This document shows, piece by piece, positions 13,854-22,722 of a stretch of 49,691 bases of DNA; position 1 is the stretch's first letter; every line of letters begins with the position of its first letter. The stretch comes from Bacillota bacterium. Lineage in GTDB: Bacteria > Bacillota > Clostridia > Lachnospirales > Bianqueaceae. The DNA lies in assembly GCA_017442535.1 (NCBI GenBank), contig JAFRZL010000026.1, forward strand, positions 1 to 49,691. The letters run 5' to 3'. Below the pieces are notes generated by a model. The model did no database searches. It had not been told where the DNA came from and saw nothing but the letters and a program-made list of their open reading frames with translations. A program made the translations under genes and the position numbers.

Positions 13854-13862
13854 TGCTATAAT
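13854..13862 (+). promoter_or_regulatory. Extended -10 promoter of the XRE/zinc-ribbon gene
   Basis: TGCTATAAT, 22 bp before the ATG; the -35 position reads TTGCGG and overlaps the inverted repeat. Confidence 0.55.
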
Positions 13863-13884
13863 GAGTGGCAAGGAGGTGTTACTA

Positions 13885-14649
13885 ATGAACACAAAGGATA
13901 TCTTACATGAACTCAGAGTCAGAAGTGGTCTGTCCCAGGACGATCTGGCGGGGAAAGTATTTGTGACCAGACAGGCAGTATCGCGTTGGGAAAACGGTGA
14001 AACGGTCCCCAATACCGAGACGCTTAAATTGCTTTCAAATCTCTATCAGGTTTCGATCAATACGCTGCTGGGGTCGCCGCGCAGGCTGATCTGCCAGTGC
14101 TGCGGGATGCCGCTGGAAGATGGGATCCTTGGCAAGAATAAAGACGGTTCGCTGAACGAGGATTATTGCCAGTGGTGCTACGCGGACGGGACCTATACCT
14201 ACAGCGATATGGATAATCTGATCGACGTCTGTGTCAAACACATGGTGAACGATCAGTTTACCGAAGAGCAGGCGCGCGCCTACATGAAGCAGGTACTGCC
14301 TAATCTGGACTACTGGAAGCGTTATCAGGAACTTGGCGATGACGGAGAATTCGAGGCTTTTAAGCAGCAGCTGATCCGGGAGATCAACGACCTGCATATC
14401 GAAGGAATGCCCAAATTGGAACGGCTGAACGCCCTTGTCGGCAGTTATGTGAATCTGGAGTACCGGCTGCCCGGCGGGAATAAGGTGAAATTCCTGGATG
14501 ACCAGACGACGTATCTGGGCAACCAGCTGGAATCGGAATTAGGCGGAGACAGATGCTTCGGCGTGCTGGCCAATATGGATTTCATCCTGATCTGCACTTA
14601 CGGAGAAGGAGGATCCGATCCGGAACTTGTTCTGTACAAAAAGAGATAG
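13885..14649 (+). CDS. XRE regulator with zinc-ribbon and C-terminal sensor-like domain
   Basis: 254 aa, ATG 13885 after AAGGAGGTG. Residues 5-60: XRE HTH (LRVRSGLSQDDLAGKVFVTR, AVSRWENGETVPNTETL). Residues about 70-105: zinc-ribbon CQCCGMPL...DYCQWCYADG, a known putative zinc-ribbon domain often fused to HTH domains. The middle is helical (FTEEQARAYMKQVLPNLDYW). The end (about 175-254) is beta-rich: GSYVNLEYRLPGGNKVKFLD...DFILICTYG. Likely a transcription regulator that senses an unknown signal; the inverted repeat at its promoter suggests autoregulation (inference). Confidence 0.78.
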   Translation: MNTKDILHELRVRSGLSQDDLAGKVFVTRQAVSRWENGETVPNTETLKLLSNLYQVSINTLLGSPRRLICQCCGMPLEDGILGKNKDGSLNEDYCQWCYADGTYTYSDMDNLIDVCVKHMVNDQFTEEQARAYMKQVLPNLDYWKRYQELGDDGEFEAFKQQLIREINDLHIEGMPKLERLNALVGSYVNLEYRLPGGNKVKFLDDQTTYLGNQLESELGGDRCFGVLANMDFILICTYGEGGSDPELVLYKKR

Positions 14650-14658
14650 TATAACGGG

Positions 14659-14687
14659 TTGACATTTTTCGGGCCGGGATATATAAT
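14659..14687 (+). promoter_or_regulatory. Consensus sigma-A promoter
   Basis: TTGACA (14659-14664), exactly 17 bp, TATAAT (14682-14687). Both boxes are perfect. It drives the DUF3592-like gene, whose ATG is 40 bp downstream. Confidence 0.9.
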
Positions 14688-14726
14688 ACAAACGATCATA
14701 TATTTCTTTGAAGGGAGAATTACGGT

Positions 14727-15767
14727 ATGGAAATTGAGAATAAAGTCGCAAGACTGGCAAGGAATACCGGACCGGCGAGATTCTTTATCCCGGTGGGAAT
14801 TATTCTGATTGCTTTCGGGATCTTCATGCTTATGTTTTTCAAGTCCGGGAACTTCAAGGAGGCGCCCGGCAAGGTGACTTCGGTCACCGAAGTGGGGTAC
14901 GAAACGACGCAGGAGAATCATTCGGAGATGCAGTATGATGTAGGTGTTTCCTATAAGGTCGACGGCAAGGAATACGCGGGTGTTTTCCCGAGTATGACCG
15001 GAAAGTTTACGGTAGGCCAGGATATTAAGGTGTTCTATGATCCCCAGGATCCGGAAAAGATCACCAACGCCAAGATTCCTGATTTTATCTGGCTTATCGT
15101 CATTGCGGCGGGTGTACTGGCCGTGATCTTCGGCATTGCCAAGACGGTGAGCTCTTTTAAGAAAAGCAAAGAGCTTGACAAGATCACACCCGGTGAAGGC
15201 ATGCCCAAGGTGGATTTTGATGCGTTCAAATCCTCCCAGAGCGTGACCGAGTATTATTGCCGCTTTGATGGTCATACCTTGAAGCCCGGCTATATTCTGG
15301 AAGACGCGAACCGCAAGGTGCTTTTTGAGGGCAAGATGGAGAAGAATTCTCTTGTCGGTGCGCGTACTTTCGAATTTGTCAATCACACAAACGGGAGCAC
15401 CCTGCAGCACGAGGTGGGACATGTCGTATCTCAGACCTATAATGACGGATTCTTTACGATGAAGTCCTGGTTCAAGTTTGACGGCGAGAATATCTGGGAG
15501 CTGCTGCATGAACGCGGCCTGCGTATTTCGACGAATATGCACAGCAAGTTCCCAAATCTGATTTATGATGTTTCCAGGGACGGAGAGGCCTTTGCGCGGA
15601 TCGAGACCTCCGGCCAATATGTCCACGAGGACGAGGCAGAGCAGCATAAGCTCAATATTCCGGTCGGCAGATATTACTATCGCATCTGGACCGATGCCAA
15701 TGATTTTGAAACGCTCTTCCTTACGGTTTTCGCGATCAGCGAATCCGAACAGGTAGTTGTGGAATAA
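14727..15767 (+). CDS. DUF3592-like two-pass membrane protein
   Basis: 346 aa. TM segments at about 19-38 and 117-137 enclose an extracytoplasmic DUF3592-type beta domain (GKVTSVTEVGYETT, YDVGVSYKVDGKEYAGVFP, VFYDPQDPEKI). The cytoplasmic end (about 165-346) is a second beta-rich domain (YYCRFDGHTLKPGYILED, FEGKMEKNSLVGARTFEF) that recalls tubby/LURP-one-like lipid-binding barrels; this part is tentative. The perfect promoter and strong terminator predict a well-expressed single gene. Function unknown, probably envelope-related. Confidence 0.7.
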   Translation: MEIENKVARLARNTGPARFFIPVGIILIAFGIFMLMFFKSGNFKEAPGKVTSVTEVGYETTQENHSEMQYDVGVSYKVDGKEYAGVFPSMTGKFTVGQDIKVFYDPQDPEKITNAKIPDFIWLIVIAAGVLAVIFGIAKTVSSFKKSKELDKITPGEGMPKVDFDAFKSSQSVTEYYCRFDGHTLKPGYILEDANRKVLFEGKMEKNSLVGARTFEFVNHTNGSTLQHEVGHVVSQTYNDGFFTMKSWFKFDGENIWELLHERGLRISTNMHSKFPNLIYDVSRDGEAFARIETSGQYVHEDEAEQHKLNIPVGRYYYRIWTDANDFETLFLTVFAISESEQVVVE

Positions 15768-15789
15768 TCCATTGAACGGACAGACTGAT

Positions 15790-15824
15790 ACAGACAGGCA
15801 GAACAATTCTGCCTGTCTGTTTTT
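15790..15824 (+). terminator. Rho-independent terminator
   Basis: 14-bp perfect stem (ACAGACAGGCAGAA/TTCTGCCTGTCTGT) with a 3-nt loop and TTTT, 22 bp after the stop of the DUF3592-like gene. Confidence 0.93.
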
Positions 15825-15842
15825 GTGCAATGGAGGATTTGA

Positions 15843-15871
15843 TTGATTTTAGAGCGTATTTGGGTTATAAT
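15843..15871 (+). promoter_or_regulatory. Promoter of the HAD / lipoprotein genes
   Basis: TTGATT (15843-15848), 17 bp, TATAAT (15866-15871). Confidence 0.75.
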
Positions 15872-15911
15872 AGCATGGGAAGCAGGCATTAAAGGCCAGG
15901 CAGGAGTAAGA

Positions 15912-15983
15912 ATGGGGAAATCTATTTGTATCGGCGGCTTGCGCGGATCACGGAGGATCAATGATCGGAATGTATTATCCTAA
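15912..15983 (+). other. Possible 23-aa upstream peptide overlapping the HAD gene
   Basis: ATG 15912 has CAGGAG upstream and encodes a short basic peptide (starts MGKSICIGGLRGSRR), ending inside the HAD gene. It contains the HAD gene's GGAGG site. May be a coupling leader; no further support. Confidence 0.25.
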
Positions 15984-16695
15984 CTATATTTTTGACCTGT
16001 ATGGGACATTGGCGGATATCCGGACGGAGGAAAACAGTCCGGTCCTGTGGCGGCGGACGGCTCTGTGGTACAGGGAACATGGCGCCGGCTGGGAAGATAA
16101 GGCCCTCCGGAAGCGGTACCAGGAGTTATGTCATGAGGAGCAGAAATACTTTGCCGACCCTCTCGGCGAGATCGAGCTGCGGCATGTTTTTACGGCTTTG
16201 TTCGCGGAGAAGGGGGTTGTGGCTAACCGCAATCTCGTGGAGGAGACTGCCAGGTTCTTTCGCATTTGTTCTGTGAAAAAACTCAGACTGTATCCCTGGG
16301 TGCAGCCGACTTTCAGACGGCTTCGTGCAGCGGGCTCGCATTTATATCTGCTAAGTAATGCACAGGCATGTTTCACAGAGGGCGAGCTGGTGGGGCTAGG
16401 CCTCACGGACGCATTTGACGGGATCGTGCTTTCATCGGATGCGGGTGTCAAAAAGCCATCACCCGAGATCATGCGGATCCTCCTGGAACGCTTTGGCCTG
16501 CGGACGGAAGAGTGCCTGATGATCGGGAATGACCCGGCAGCGGATATTGAGATGGCCCGGGGATTCGGGATGGATACCCTATATCTGAAAACGGAGACTT
16601 CGCCGGCAGACACGGATGTCAGGGCTCTTAAATGCCTGCCCGATGAGGATTATTCCAGGCTTGAAGGTCTGCTGCAATGCGGGCGACATGTATGA
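15961..16695 (+). CDS. HAD-superfamily hydrolase (YjjG-like phosphatase)
   Basis: 244 aa, ATG 15961 after GGAGG. HAD motifs in order: I, FDLYGTLAD (nucleophile D12 and D/G pair; here DLYGT in place of the common DxDGT, as in YjjG-type enzymes); II, LLSNAQ; III, KKPSPEI; IV, MIGNDPAADIEMA. The helical cap lies between motifs I and II. Members dephosphorylate nucleotides or sugar phosphates; substrate cannot be assigned. It runs directly into the lipoprotein gene. Confidence 0.85.
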   Translation: MIGMYYPNYIFDLYGTLADIRTEENSPVLWRRTALWYREHGAGWEDKALRKRYQELCHEEQKYFADPLGEIELRHVFTALFAEKGVVANRNLVEETARFFRICSVKKLRLYPWVQPTFRRLRAAGSHLYLLSNAQACFTEGELVGLGLTDAFDGIVLSSDAGVKKPSPEIMRILLERFGLRTEECLMIGNDPAADIEMARGFGMDTLYLKTETSPADTDVRALKCLPDEDYSRLEGLLQCGRHV

Positions 16696-16724
16696 ATTCT
16701 TTGAAAAAAGGATGGATCAGCCAA

Positions 16725-18818
16725 ATGAAAACTGTTTTGAGAGGGATGAAGGCGGCAGCAGAGAAGCTGCTTATCGCGGCATTGATCTGCAGCATACTTG
16801 CAGGCTGTGCGAAGACCGGAACGGAGAGCACCGCGAACGAATCCGCGCAGGAAACATCCGTGGAAGAATCAACCGGAGACGGACTTTTGCAGCTGCTTGA
16901 AGGGAAGACGCCCGTGGATCTGCCTGACGACGTGCAGAATGCCGAGAACGAAGAGGAACCCTGGAAGGAATCCTATCCCGAAGGCCTTTGCATGCGGTTT
17001 GAAGGGTTTGACCGGGAACAGTACATGCGGTACATCTCTCACCCGGATCAGAAGCAGGTGAACCCCAGAGTCAGTCAGATCGGCGATATCTGGCTGGGAC
17101 TTTCCGGCGACAGTTATCTCAGAGATTACTGTGCCTATCAGGATACGAACGGGGAGTATGACGCCAGGACCCTTTTTAAGGCTCTGGTGAGGGCTGCCTG
17201 GTATTCTTCGGACGCATGGATCATACCGGATCAACAAACGACTTTTCCCGCTTCTCTGGAAGTGATGATGCAGCAGGCCGACGAGATGGACGTTTTTCTG
17301 GTGGAGAGCGAGCTGTACCAGTGGGATTATGACGGCAGAGGCTTTCAGCCTTATCCGGGATTTTCCGGGCCGATCCATGATCAGGAGTATTATCTGATGC
17401 GCATGATGCCGAAGGACGCGGACCCCTCCAGTGACGTGGTGGATTACGTGATGTTCCACATCAGTACGATCACCAATGGCGGCGACATGGTATATTTTAA
17501 GCAGGGCATTGAAGGGGACGGTGTTATCGCGACCTATGATTATATGTCGCGCAAGCTTTTCCGCGAGTTCCTGAACGATACGGACCGATATGATTATCTG
17601 ATGCGCGATTCCAACTTCTATTATGAGAAGCTGGTGGATAATATTTATTCCGGAATGGCATCAGCCACTGCGGTGGAGGCCGGGGCACAGGTTCTCGGAA
17701 GGCAGCGTACGAAAGAGCTCTATATCGAACTGCTGTACCGGATTCTGGCAATGCAGGAATCAGGATTTGACAATTGCTATGATTCCATGGAGAAATATGA
17801 TCAGATCAGCGAGCTGGAGATCCTGCAGGAGCGCGCGGTGGATACCGCCGTCAGTACCTTCGGCGAAATCGGCAACGAGAATCTGGCAGTAAACGTTAGC
17901 CGGGGCCTGATAGACTATGCGTTCATGATCTATGGGGATTCTCTGGCTAATTTCGTGGTGGATGAGATCAAAGCGATGATCAGTAACGCCGAGGAAGGGC
18001 TGACGCTGTACCGGCTGATGAACAGTACGGGTGAATCGATCCGTTTCCTGAATACTATTGCACGCTATGCACAGGAACCCTTGTTAAAGGAAGCGTGCGA
18101 GGACTTGCAGCATTATGAGGAGAACCTTGTGAACCGCGTCGTGCATTCCATGGCGAAAATCGGACTGCAGGCCGCTGCCAATTTCTCCAAAAACATCTTT
18201 GACGTCGACCCGAATCAGCTCCTCGAAGGGATCCTTGACGGGGATAAGGATGAGATCCTGGAAGGTGTTCTTAAAGTCGTAAAGGATATTGACCTGAAAG
18301 CGTTAAAGGTTCTTACCGGGCTTGGCGGAGCGGACGCTGTGTTTGAGCTCTGCATTTTCGGCGGAGATATTCTCTTTGATACAGAAACACAATTTGCCCG
18401 CATGGCCGAGATCAAAGCGCTCTCCGACATCGCTTATGCGGTCAGGAGTGCCATGTATCCGCTGATTCATCTGGAATATACGGACGATGATCTGACCCAA
18501 ATCCGTGATTTTGTGTATCTGGGGCAGGTTCTCACCATCATTCGCGCAACGGCCGAATACAGCTTTAAGGAGCTCGCGTCGCACAACGGCGGCATCTTCG
18601 ACTTTTTTAATACGAAAAACAGCCTGTTTATCTCGCAGTACTATGATGAAAGCAAGAACCACTGGTGCAAACTGTATGTGGATCTGGCCTCGATCATTAC
18701 CCTCGACCGGAAAACAGTTACCACACATTATGAATTATCCTGGGGCGACGGCCGAGGGGGCGGCTTCTCGGGAGGCGGTGGAGAAGGCGGCGGCAGCGGC
18801 GGAGGAGGCGGCAGATAG
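16725..18818 (+). CDS. Large lipoprotein with glycine-rich C-terminal tail
   Basis: About 697 aa from ATG 16725; ATG 16692 (ATGA with the HAD stop) and ATG 16677 are alternatives. The start gives a classic lipoprotein signal: KAAAEKLLIAALICSILAGC, with the lipobox LAGC at residues 25-28 and a Ser/Thr/Glu linker. The body is mostly helical, acidic and without known motifs. The last 23 residues are almost all Gly with a few Arg, Ser and Glu (GGGFSGGGGEGG...). No family is recognised. It is likely anchored on the outer face of the membrane; partners may be the membrane proteins and ABC exporter downstream. Confidence 0.78.
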   Translation: MKTVLRGMKAAAEKLLIAALICSILAGCAKTGTESTANESAQETSVEESTGDGLLQLLEGKTPVDLPDDVQNAENEEEPWKESYPEGLCMRFEGFDREQYMRYISHPDQKQVNPRVSQIGDIWLGLSGDSYLRDYCAYQDTNGEYDARTLFKALVRAAWYSSDAWIIPDQQTTFPASLEVMMQQADEMDVFLVESELYQWDYDGRGFQPYPGFSGPIHDQEYYLMRMMPKDADPSSDVVDYVMFHISTITNGGDMVYFKQGIEGDGVIATYDYMSRKLFREFLNDTDRYDYLMRDSNFYYEKLVDNIYSGMASATAVEAGAQVLGRQRTKELYIELLYRILAMQESGFDNCYDSMEKYDQISELEILQERAVDTAVSTFGEIGNENLAVNVSRGLIDYAFMIYGDSLANFVVDEIKAMISNAEEGLTLYRLMNSTGESIRFLNTIARYAQEPLLKEACEDLQHYEENLVNRVVHSMAKIGLQAAANFSKNIFDVDPNQLLEGILDGDKDEILEGVLKVVKDIDLKALKVLTGLGGADAVFELCIFGGDILFDTETQFARMAEIKALSDIAYAVRSAMYPLIHLEYTDDDLTQIRDFVYLGQVLTIIRATAEYSFKELASHNGGIFDFFNTKNSLFISQYYDESKNHWCKLYVDLASIITLDRKTVTTHYELSWGDGRGGGFSGGGGEGGGSGGGGGR

Positions 18819-18854
18819 CTTTACAGCTTTATCGGACTGAACCGCTATTAGGGC

Positions 18855-18883
18855 TTGACACCCGGACCGGATTGAGTTATTAT
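18855..18883 (+). promoter_or_regulatory. Promoter of the small membrane protein / zinc-ribbon operon
   Basis: TTGACA (18855-18860), 17 bp, TATTAT (18878-18883). Confidence 0.8.
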
Positions 18884-18931
18884 ATCAATAGAATTAAGGA
18901 TTATCCGGTAAAACAAAAGGAGGTATTTGAA

Positions 18932-19303
18932 ATGAAAGAAGTCAGTATGTTCTTTTCGACACATCCCTGGTTTTTTCCCGTTTTGATCGGCGCGATTCTT
19001 TTCACCCTTCTGATCATTGCTGTGATACGCCGGATCAGGGGAGCGTCCCGCCGCGCCAGGACAGTGAGGGCGGTATTTGAGGGAGAAGGCGGGGTAAATG
19101 GCTCGGTCGATGTCATGGACCGCGGCAGAATCGCTTCCGGCAATACGAGTGTCGTGATCGAGCACAGGATATTTACTTTCCGCGAGCAGGATTCCGGTAA
19201 AACATTGAGGTTTACGGTTTCTCAGGATGTTCCCTGCAGATGGGAAGAAGGCCGGACCGGCAAGCTCACTTACGCAGGCAGTCGTTTTATCAGTTTTGAG
19301 TAA
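18932..19303 (+). CDS. Small membrane-anchored protein, 123 aa
   Basis: ATG 18932 after AAAGGAGG. One membrane segment at about 11-34 (PWFFPVLIGAILFTLLIIAV), followed by a basic stop (RRIRGASRRAR) and a cytoplasmic beta-rich domain (VRAVFEGEGGVNGSVDVMD, HRIFTFREQDSGKTLRFTVS, GKLTYAGSRFISFE). That domain resembles the DUF2500/DUF3592 class of small beta proteins. No enzyme motif. Co-transcribed with the next gene. Confidence 0.7.
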   Translation: MKEVSMFFSTHPWFFPVLIGAILFTLLIIAVIRRIRGASRRARTVRAVFEGEGGVNGSVDVMDRGRIASGNTSVVIEHRIFTFREQDSGKTLRFTVSQDVPCRWEEGRTGKLTYAGSRFISFE

Positions 19304-19356
19304 CAGGGGAACCCACCTGTTCCCGATCATCGCTTCCGAAATAAAGGAGGATTGAC

Positions 19357-20373
19357 ATGGCAGACAAAATCATAGAGGGCGTATGGGATTGCGTCTATTG
19401 CGGATCCAAGAAGATTCCGGGGAGATTCCGTGACTGTCCGAACTGCGGGCATCCGCGGGATGAGAATATCACTTTCTATATGGCGGATCCGAATAATTAT
19501 GTGGAGGATCCGGACAAAATCAATAAAAACCCGGACTGGCTCTGTTCTTTCTGTAATTCTTTGAATTCGGACAGCGTGGAGATCTGCCCGTCCTGCGGTG
19601 CGAGCCGCCAGGAGAGCGAGTATAATTATTTCCAGAATAAGGAAAAGGATAAGGAGAAGGAGCCGGCGCCCGAACCGACCGGGCGCACCCGCTCGGGCGG
19701 GAAGGGGTTCTGGATCATTGCGCTGGTGATGCTGGGCTTTTTCCTGCTGTTCGGCATCAGTGCCTATCTGGACAGCCGTCCCGTCGAGCTGCATGTGGAT
19801 GAGCTGCGCTGGCAGCAGGCCGTGGATGTTGAGGTCTATAAAACCGTTTCGGAGAGCGACTGGGCGCTCCCGTCAGGCGCACATGATGTAACCGAGAGTA
19901 CGGAGGTCTACACTTATGAACCGGTACTTTCACATTATGAAACGATCACCGAACAGGTGCCGGTGCAGGTCCCGGACGGGTATGACACCTATACGACTTA
20001 CGAGGACCTGGGAAACGGTTACTTCAAGGAAGTGGTCAATCAGGTGCCCCGTTACCGGACTGAATACCAGACGGTCACCAGAACGGTACCGATCTATGTA
20101 CAGGTACCGGTCTATAAGACCCGATATTATTACCAGATTGAGAGATGGGTGACGGAAAGGACCGAGACGACGTCCGGTGTCAATACGGAGCCGTATTTTG
20201 AGACCAGAGCGCTGCCTGAGAACGAGCGCTATGGCAGTAAATACGGCTTGTATACGGTCATTGCCGACGGCAGGGAATACAAAGTCGAATACGAGCTGTG
20301 GAAGCAGCTGAAGGCGGATTCGACATTCAAAGTGCACCTGGATTCAGGTTGGATCGTAGGTCTGGAAGAATAA
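19357..20373 (+). CDS. Membrane protein with two RanBP2-like zinc ribbons
   Basis: 338 aa, ATG 19357 after AAAGGAGG. Residues 10-35 (WDCVYCGSKKIPGRFRDCPNCG) and 60-82 (WLCSFCNSLNSDSVEICPSCG) are two CxxC-x10-CxxC zinc fingers, the RanBP2/zinc-ribbon type. A charged linker (KEKDKEKEPAPEPTG) leads to a membrane segment at about 123-142. The outer domain has many short strands with repeated V-P motifs (EQVPVQVP, VNQVPRYR, VPIYVQVPVY). Probably a cytoplasmic zinc sensor joined to an outside beta domain; function unknown. Confidence 0.75.
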   Translation: MADKIIEGVWDCVYCGSKKIPGRFRDCPNCGHPRDENITFYMADPNNYVEDPDKINKNPDWLCSFCNSLNSDSVEICPSCGASRQESEYNYFQNKEKDKEKEPAPEPTGRTRSGGKGFWIIALVMLGFFLLFGISAYLDSRPVELHVDELRWQQAVDVEVYKTVSESDWALPSGAHDVTESTEVYTYEPVLSHYETITEQVPVQVPDGYDTYTTYEDLGNGYFKEVVNQVPRYRTEYQTVTRTVPIYVQVPVYKTRYYYQIERWVTERTETTSGVNTEPYFETRALPENERYGSKYGLYTVIADGREYKVEYELWKQLKADSTFKVHLDSGWIVGLEE

Positions 20374-20404
20374 TTACAGGCCATCGAAGGAAGGAGGAGA
20401 CCTT

Positions 20405-22249
20405 ATGCCGCCCGGAGGAGGGGGACGCGGAGGATACAGCCGCGGATTTATGTCAGAAGAGGAAAAGGCAAGCACGCCCCAGATCACATGGCCGCTTGTA
20501 AAAAGAGCTTTTTCGTATCTGACACCATACTGGAAGCAGCTTGCCCTGGTGCTGGTATGCATCGCGGTATCGTCGATTTTCGGCTTGCTGCCGTCGATCC
20601 TGACCGGCCGCATCATCGATGAAGGTCTGATCGGGCGCAATCTCGGCATGCTGATCCGTTTGATCCTGATGTCGCTCGGTGTTACGGTTCTGGCCAATCT
20701 GATCGGTATTGCCGAGAATTATCTGAATACCTGGATCGCGCAGCATATTACTTTTGATATGCGCAACAGTATGTTCCGTCATCTGCAGAGCATGAGCCAG
20801 CGTTTCTTTACCGAGAATAATCAGGGCGATATCATCACCCGCATGACCAGCGATATTTCAGGCGTCGAGCAGGTGATCACCAGTACCTTTACCAGCATTC
20901 TGTCCAATTCGATCACGCTGGTGGTGGCGGTCGTCGCGATGTTCCGCAAAAACTGGCTGCTTGCACTGATCGGCATGGTGATCGTACCGCTTTTTACGAT
21001 CCCGATGCGTAAGGCCGGCAAGACCCGCTGGTCTCTGACGCGAGAGGCGCAGAGCTGCAACGATGAGATCAACGGCATACTGAATGAGACCATGTCCGTC
21101 AGTGGGCAGACGCTGGTCAAGCTCTTCGGCAAAGAGGATTATGAGTACGGCCGTTATAAAAGCTGGAATGAGCGCATGATCAAACTGAATATCCGGCAGG
21201 GGATGGCCGGCCGGTGGTTCAGAATGGTTCTGACGGTGCTGACCAGTATCGGCCCCATGCTCCTGTACCTGGTGGGCGGGATTCTGATGATGAAGTATGA
21301 TCAGAATCTGACCGTCGGTGATATTACGGTGCTTGTGGCGCTGCTGGGCCGCATGTACGGACCGGTTAACTCGCTCCTGAATATCCAGGTGGACTGGATG
21401 CGGTCCATGGCCATGTTCTCACGTATCTTTGAGTATTTTGACATGCCGGTCGAGATCAGGAACGCGCCGGACGCGGTGATCCCCGCGCAGGCCAGCGGGC
21501 AGGTGCAGTTTGAGAATGTCGATTTCTCCTATAATCCTGAGCGGCAGATCCTGAAAGACATCAACTTCACACTGGAAAGCGGTCACAGTATCGCGATCGT
21601 AGGGCCCTCCGGCTCCGGCAAAAGTACGCTGATCAATCTGATCCCGCGCCTGTATGATGTCTGTGGAGGCTGTGTGCGTTTTGACGGCATGGATGTCAGG
21701 CAGCTGGATCTGCATTTCCTGCGGCAGAGTATCGGCGTGGTGACGCAGGATACGTATCTGTTCAACGGTACGATCCGTGATAACCTGCTGTATGCCAAGA
21801 GCGATGCTACCGATGAGGAGCTGATGAAGGTCTGCGAACAGGCCAATATCGCGGATTTTATCCGGAATCAGCCGGACGGCCTGGATACCATGGTGGGCAA
21901 CCGCGGCCTCAAGCTCTCGGGCGGCGAGAAACAGAGGCTTTCGATCGCGCGCTGCCTGCTGAAAGATCCCGCGCTCCTGATCTTTGACGAGGCGACATCA
22001 GCGCTGGATTCGATCTCGGAGAACCTGATTCAGGAAGCGATCGACCCGCTGGTAACCTCCAGGACCAGTATCCTCATCGCGCACAGACTGTCCACGATCC
22101 TGGCCGCGGATGAGATCCTCGTCCTGAAGGACGGCGAGATCGTGGAGAGGGGCCAGCACAAGGACCTGGTGGACGCGGGCGGCGTTTATACCGAGCTGTA
22201 CGAAACGCAGTTCCGAAAAGCGCTTGAGGCAGAAAAGGAGAAGACATGA
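20405..22249 (+). CDS. ABC exporter, fused permease and ATPase
   Basis: 614 aa. Six-helix permease about residues 40-330, ATPase about 365-600: Walker [10 protein letters not shown] near 400, [10 protein letters not shown]-loop, signature LSGGEKQR, Walker [13 protein letters not shown] and H-loop AHRLS. Half-transporter layout as in MsbA/LmrA/YheH-type heterologous exporters; it would act as a homodimer, or with an unseen partner. The N-terminus is glycine-rich ([15 protein letters not shown]), unusual for the family. ATG 20405 follows AAGGAGGAG. ATGA-coupled to ispF. Substrate unknown. Confidence 0.9.
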   Translation: MPPGGGGRGGYSRGFMSEEEKASTPQITWPLVKRAFSYLTPYWKQLALVLVCIAVSSIFGLLPSILTGRIIDEGLIGRNLGMLIRLILMSLGVTVLANLIGIAENYLNTWIAQHITFDMRNSMFRHLQSMSQRFFTENNQGDIITRMTSDISGVEQVITSTFTSILSNSITLVVAVVAMFRKNWLLALIGMVIVPLFTIPMRKAGKTRWSLTREAQSCNDEINGILNETMSVSGQTLVKLFGKEDYEYGRYKSWNERMIKLNIRQGMAGRWFRMVLTVLTSIGPMLLYLVGGILMMKYDQNLTVGDITVLVALLGRMYGPVNSLLNIQVDWMRSMAMFSRIFEYFDMPVEIRNAPDAVIPAQASGQVQFENVDFSYNPERQILKDINFTLESGHSIAIVGPSGSGKSTLINLIPRLYDVCGGCVRFDGMDVRQLDLHFLRQSIGVVTQDTYLFNGTIRDNLLYAKSDATDEELMKVCEQANIADFIRNQPDGLDTMVGNRGLKLSGGEKQRLSIARCLLKDPALLIFDEATSALDSISENLIQEAIDPLVTSRTSILIAHRLSTILAADEILVLKDGEIVERGQHKDLVDAGGVYTELYETQFRKALEAEKEKT

Positions 22250-22722
22250 GGATCGGTATCGGATATGATGTGCACCGCCTGACGGAAGGGCGCGACCTGG
22301 TGCTGGGAGGGGTCAGAATCCCTCATAAAATGGGGCTTGACGGCCATTCGGACGCAGATGTCCTGGTCCATGCGATCATGGATGCACTGCTCGGCGCCAT
22401 CGGAGCGGGAGACATCGGCAAACTCTTTCCGGACACGGATCCTCAGTATAAAGGGATCGACAGCATGCTGCTGCTCGCGGAGGTCATACGGCGGGTGGAG
22501 GCGGCCGGATACTGTATCGGGAATATTGATGCGGTGGTGATTGCCCAGAAACCGAAGCTGGGCCCGCATTTTCCTGCCATGAAGGAGAGACTTGCACAGG
22601 TGATGCACTGCGAGGAGAACCGCATCAATCTGAAAGCGACGACCGAGGAACACCTGGGCTTTACGGGGCGCGAGGAAGGGATCGCCGCAGAGGCTGTCTG
22701 CCTGTTGGAAGAGTTCGCCTAA
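22246..22722 (+). CDS. ispF: 2-C-methyl-D-erythritol 2,4-cyclodiphosphate synthase
   Basis: Non-mevalonate isoprenoid pathway enzyme; makes the cyclic diphosphate from CDP-ME 2-phosphate and releases CMP. 158 aa, usual size. Metal ligands D8, H10 (GYDVHR) and H42 (ADVLVH) are present, as are GAGDIG, FPDTD and the end motif [18 protein letters not shown]. Start ATG 22246 overlaps the exporter stop. Its 3' end overlaps the convergent comM by 3-4 bases. Confidence 0.95.
   Translation: MRIGIGYDVHRLTEGRDLVLGGVRIPHKMGLDGHSDADVLVHAIMDALLGAIGAGDIGKLFPDTDPQYKGIDSMLLLAEVIRRVEAAGYCIGNIDAVVIAQKPKLGPHFPAMKERLAQVMHCEENRINLKATTEEHLGFTGREEGIAAEAVCLLEEFA

Noticed and set aside
14598..15830. 410-codon minus-strand frame
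   Set aside because: Antisense to the DUF3592-like gene, no ribosome site, composition of a shadow frame.
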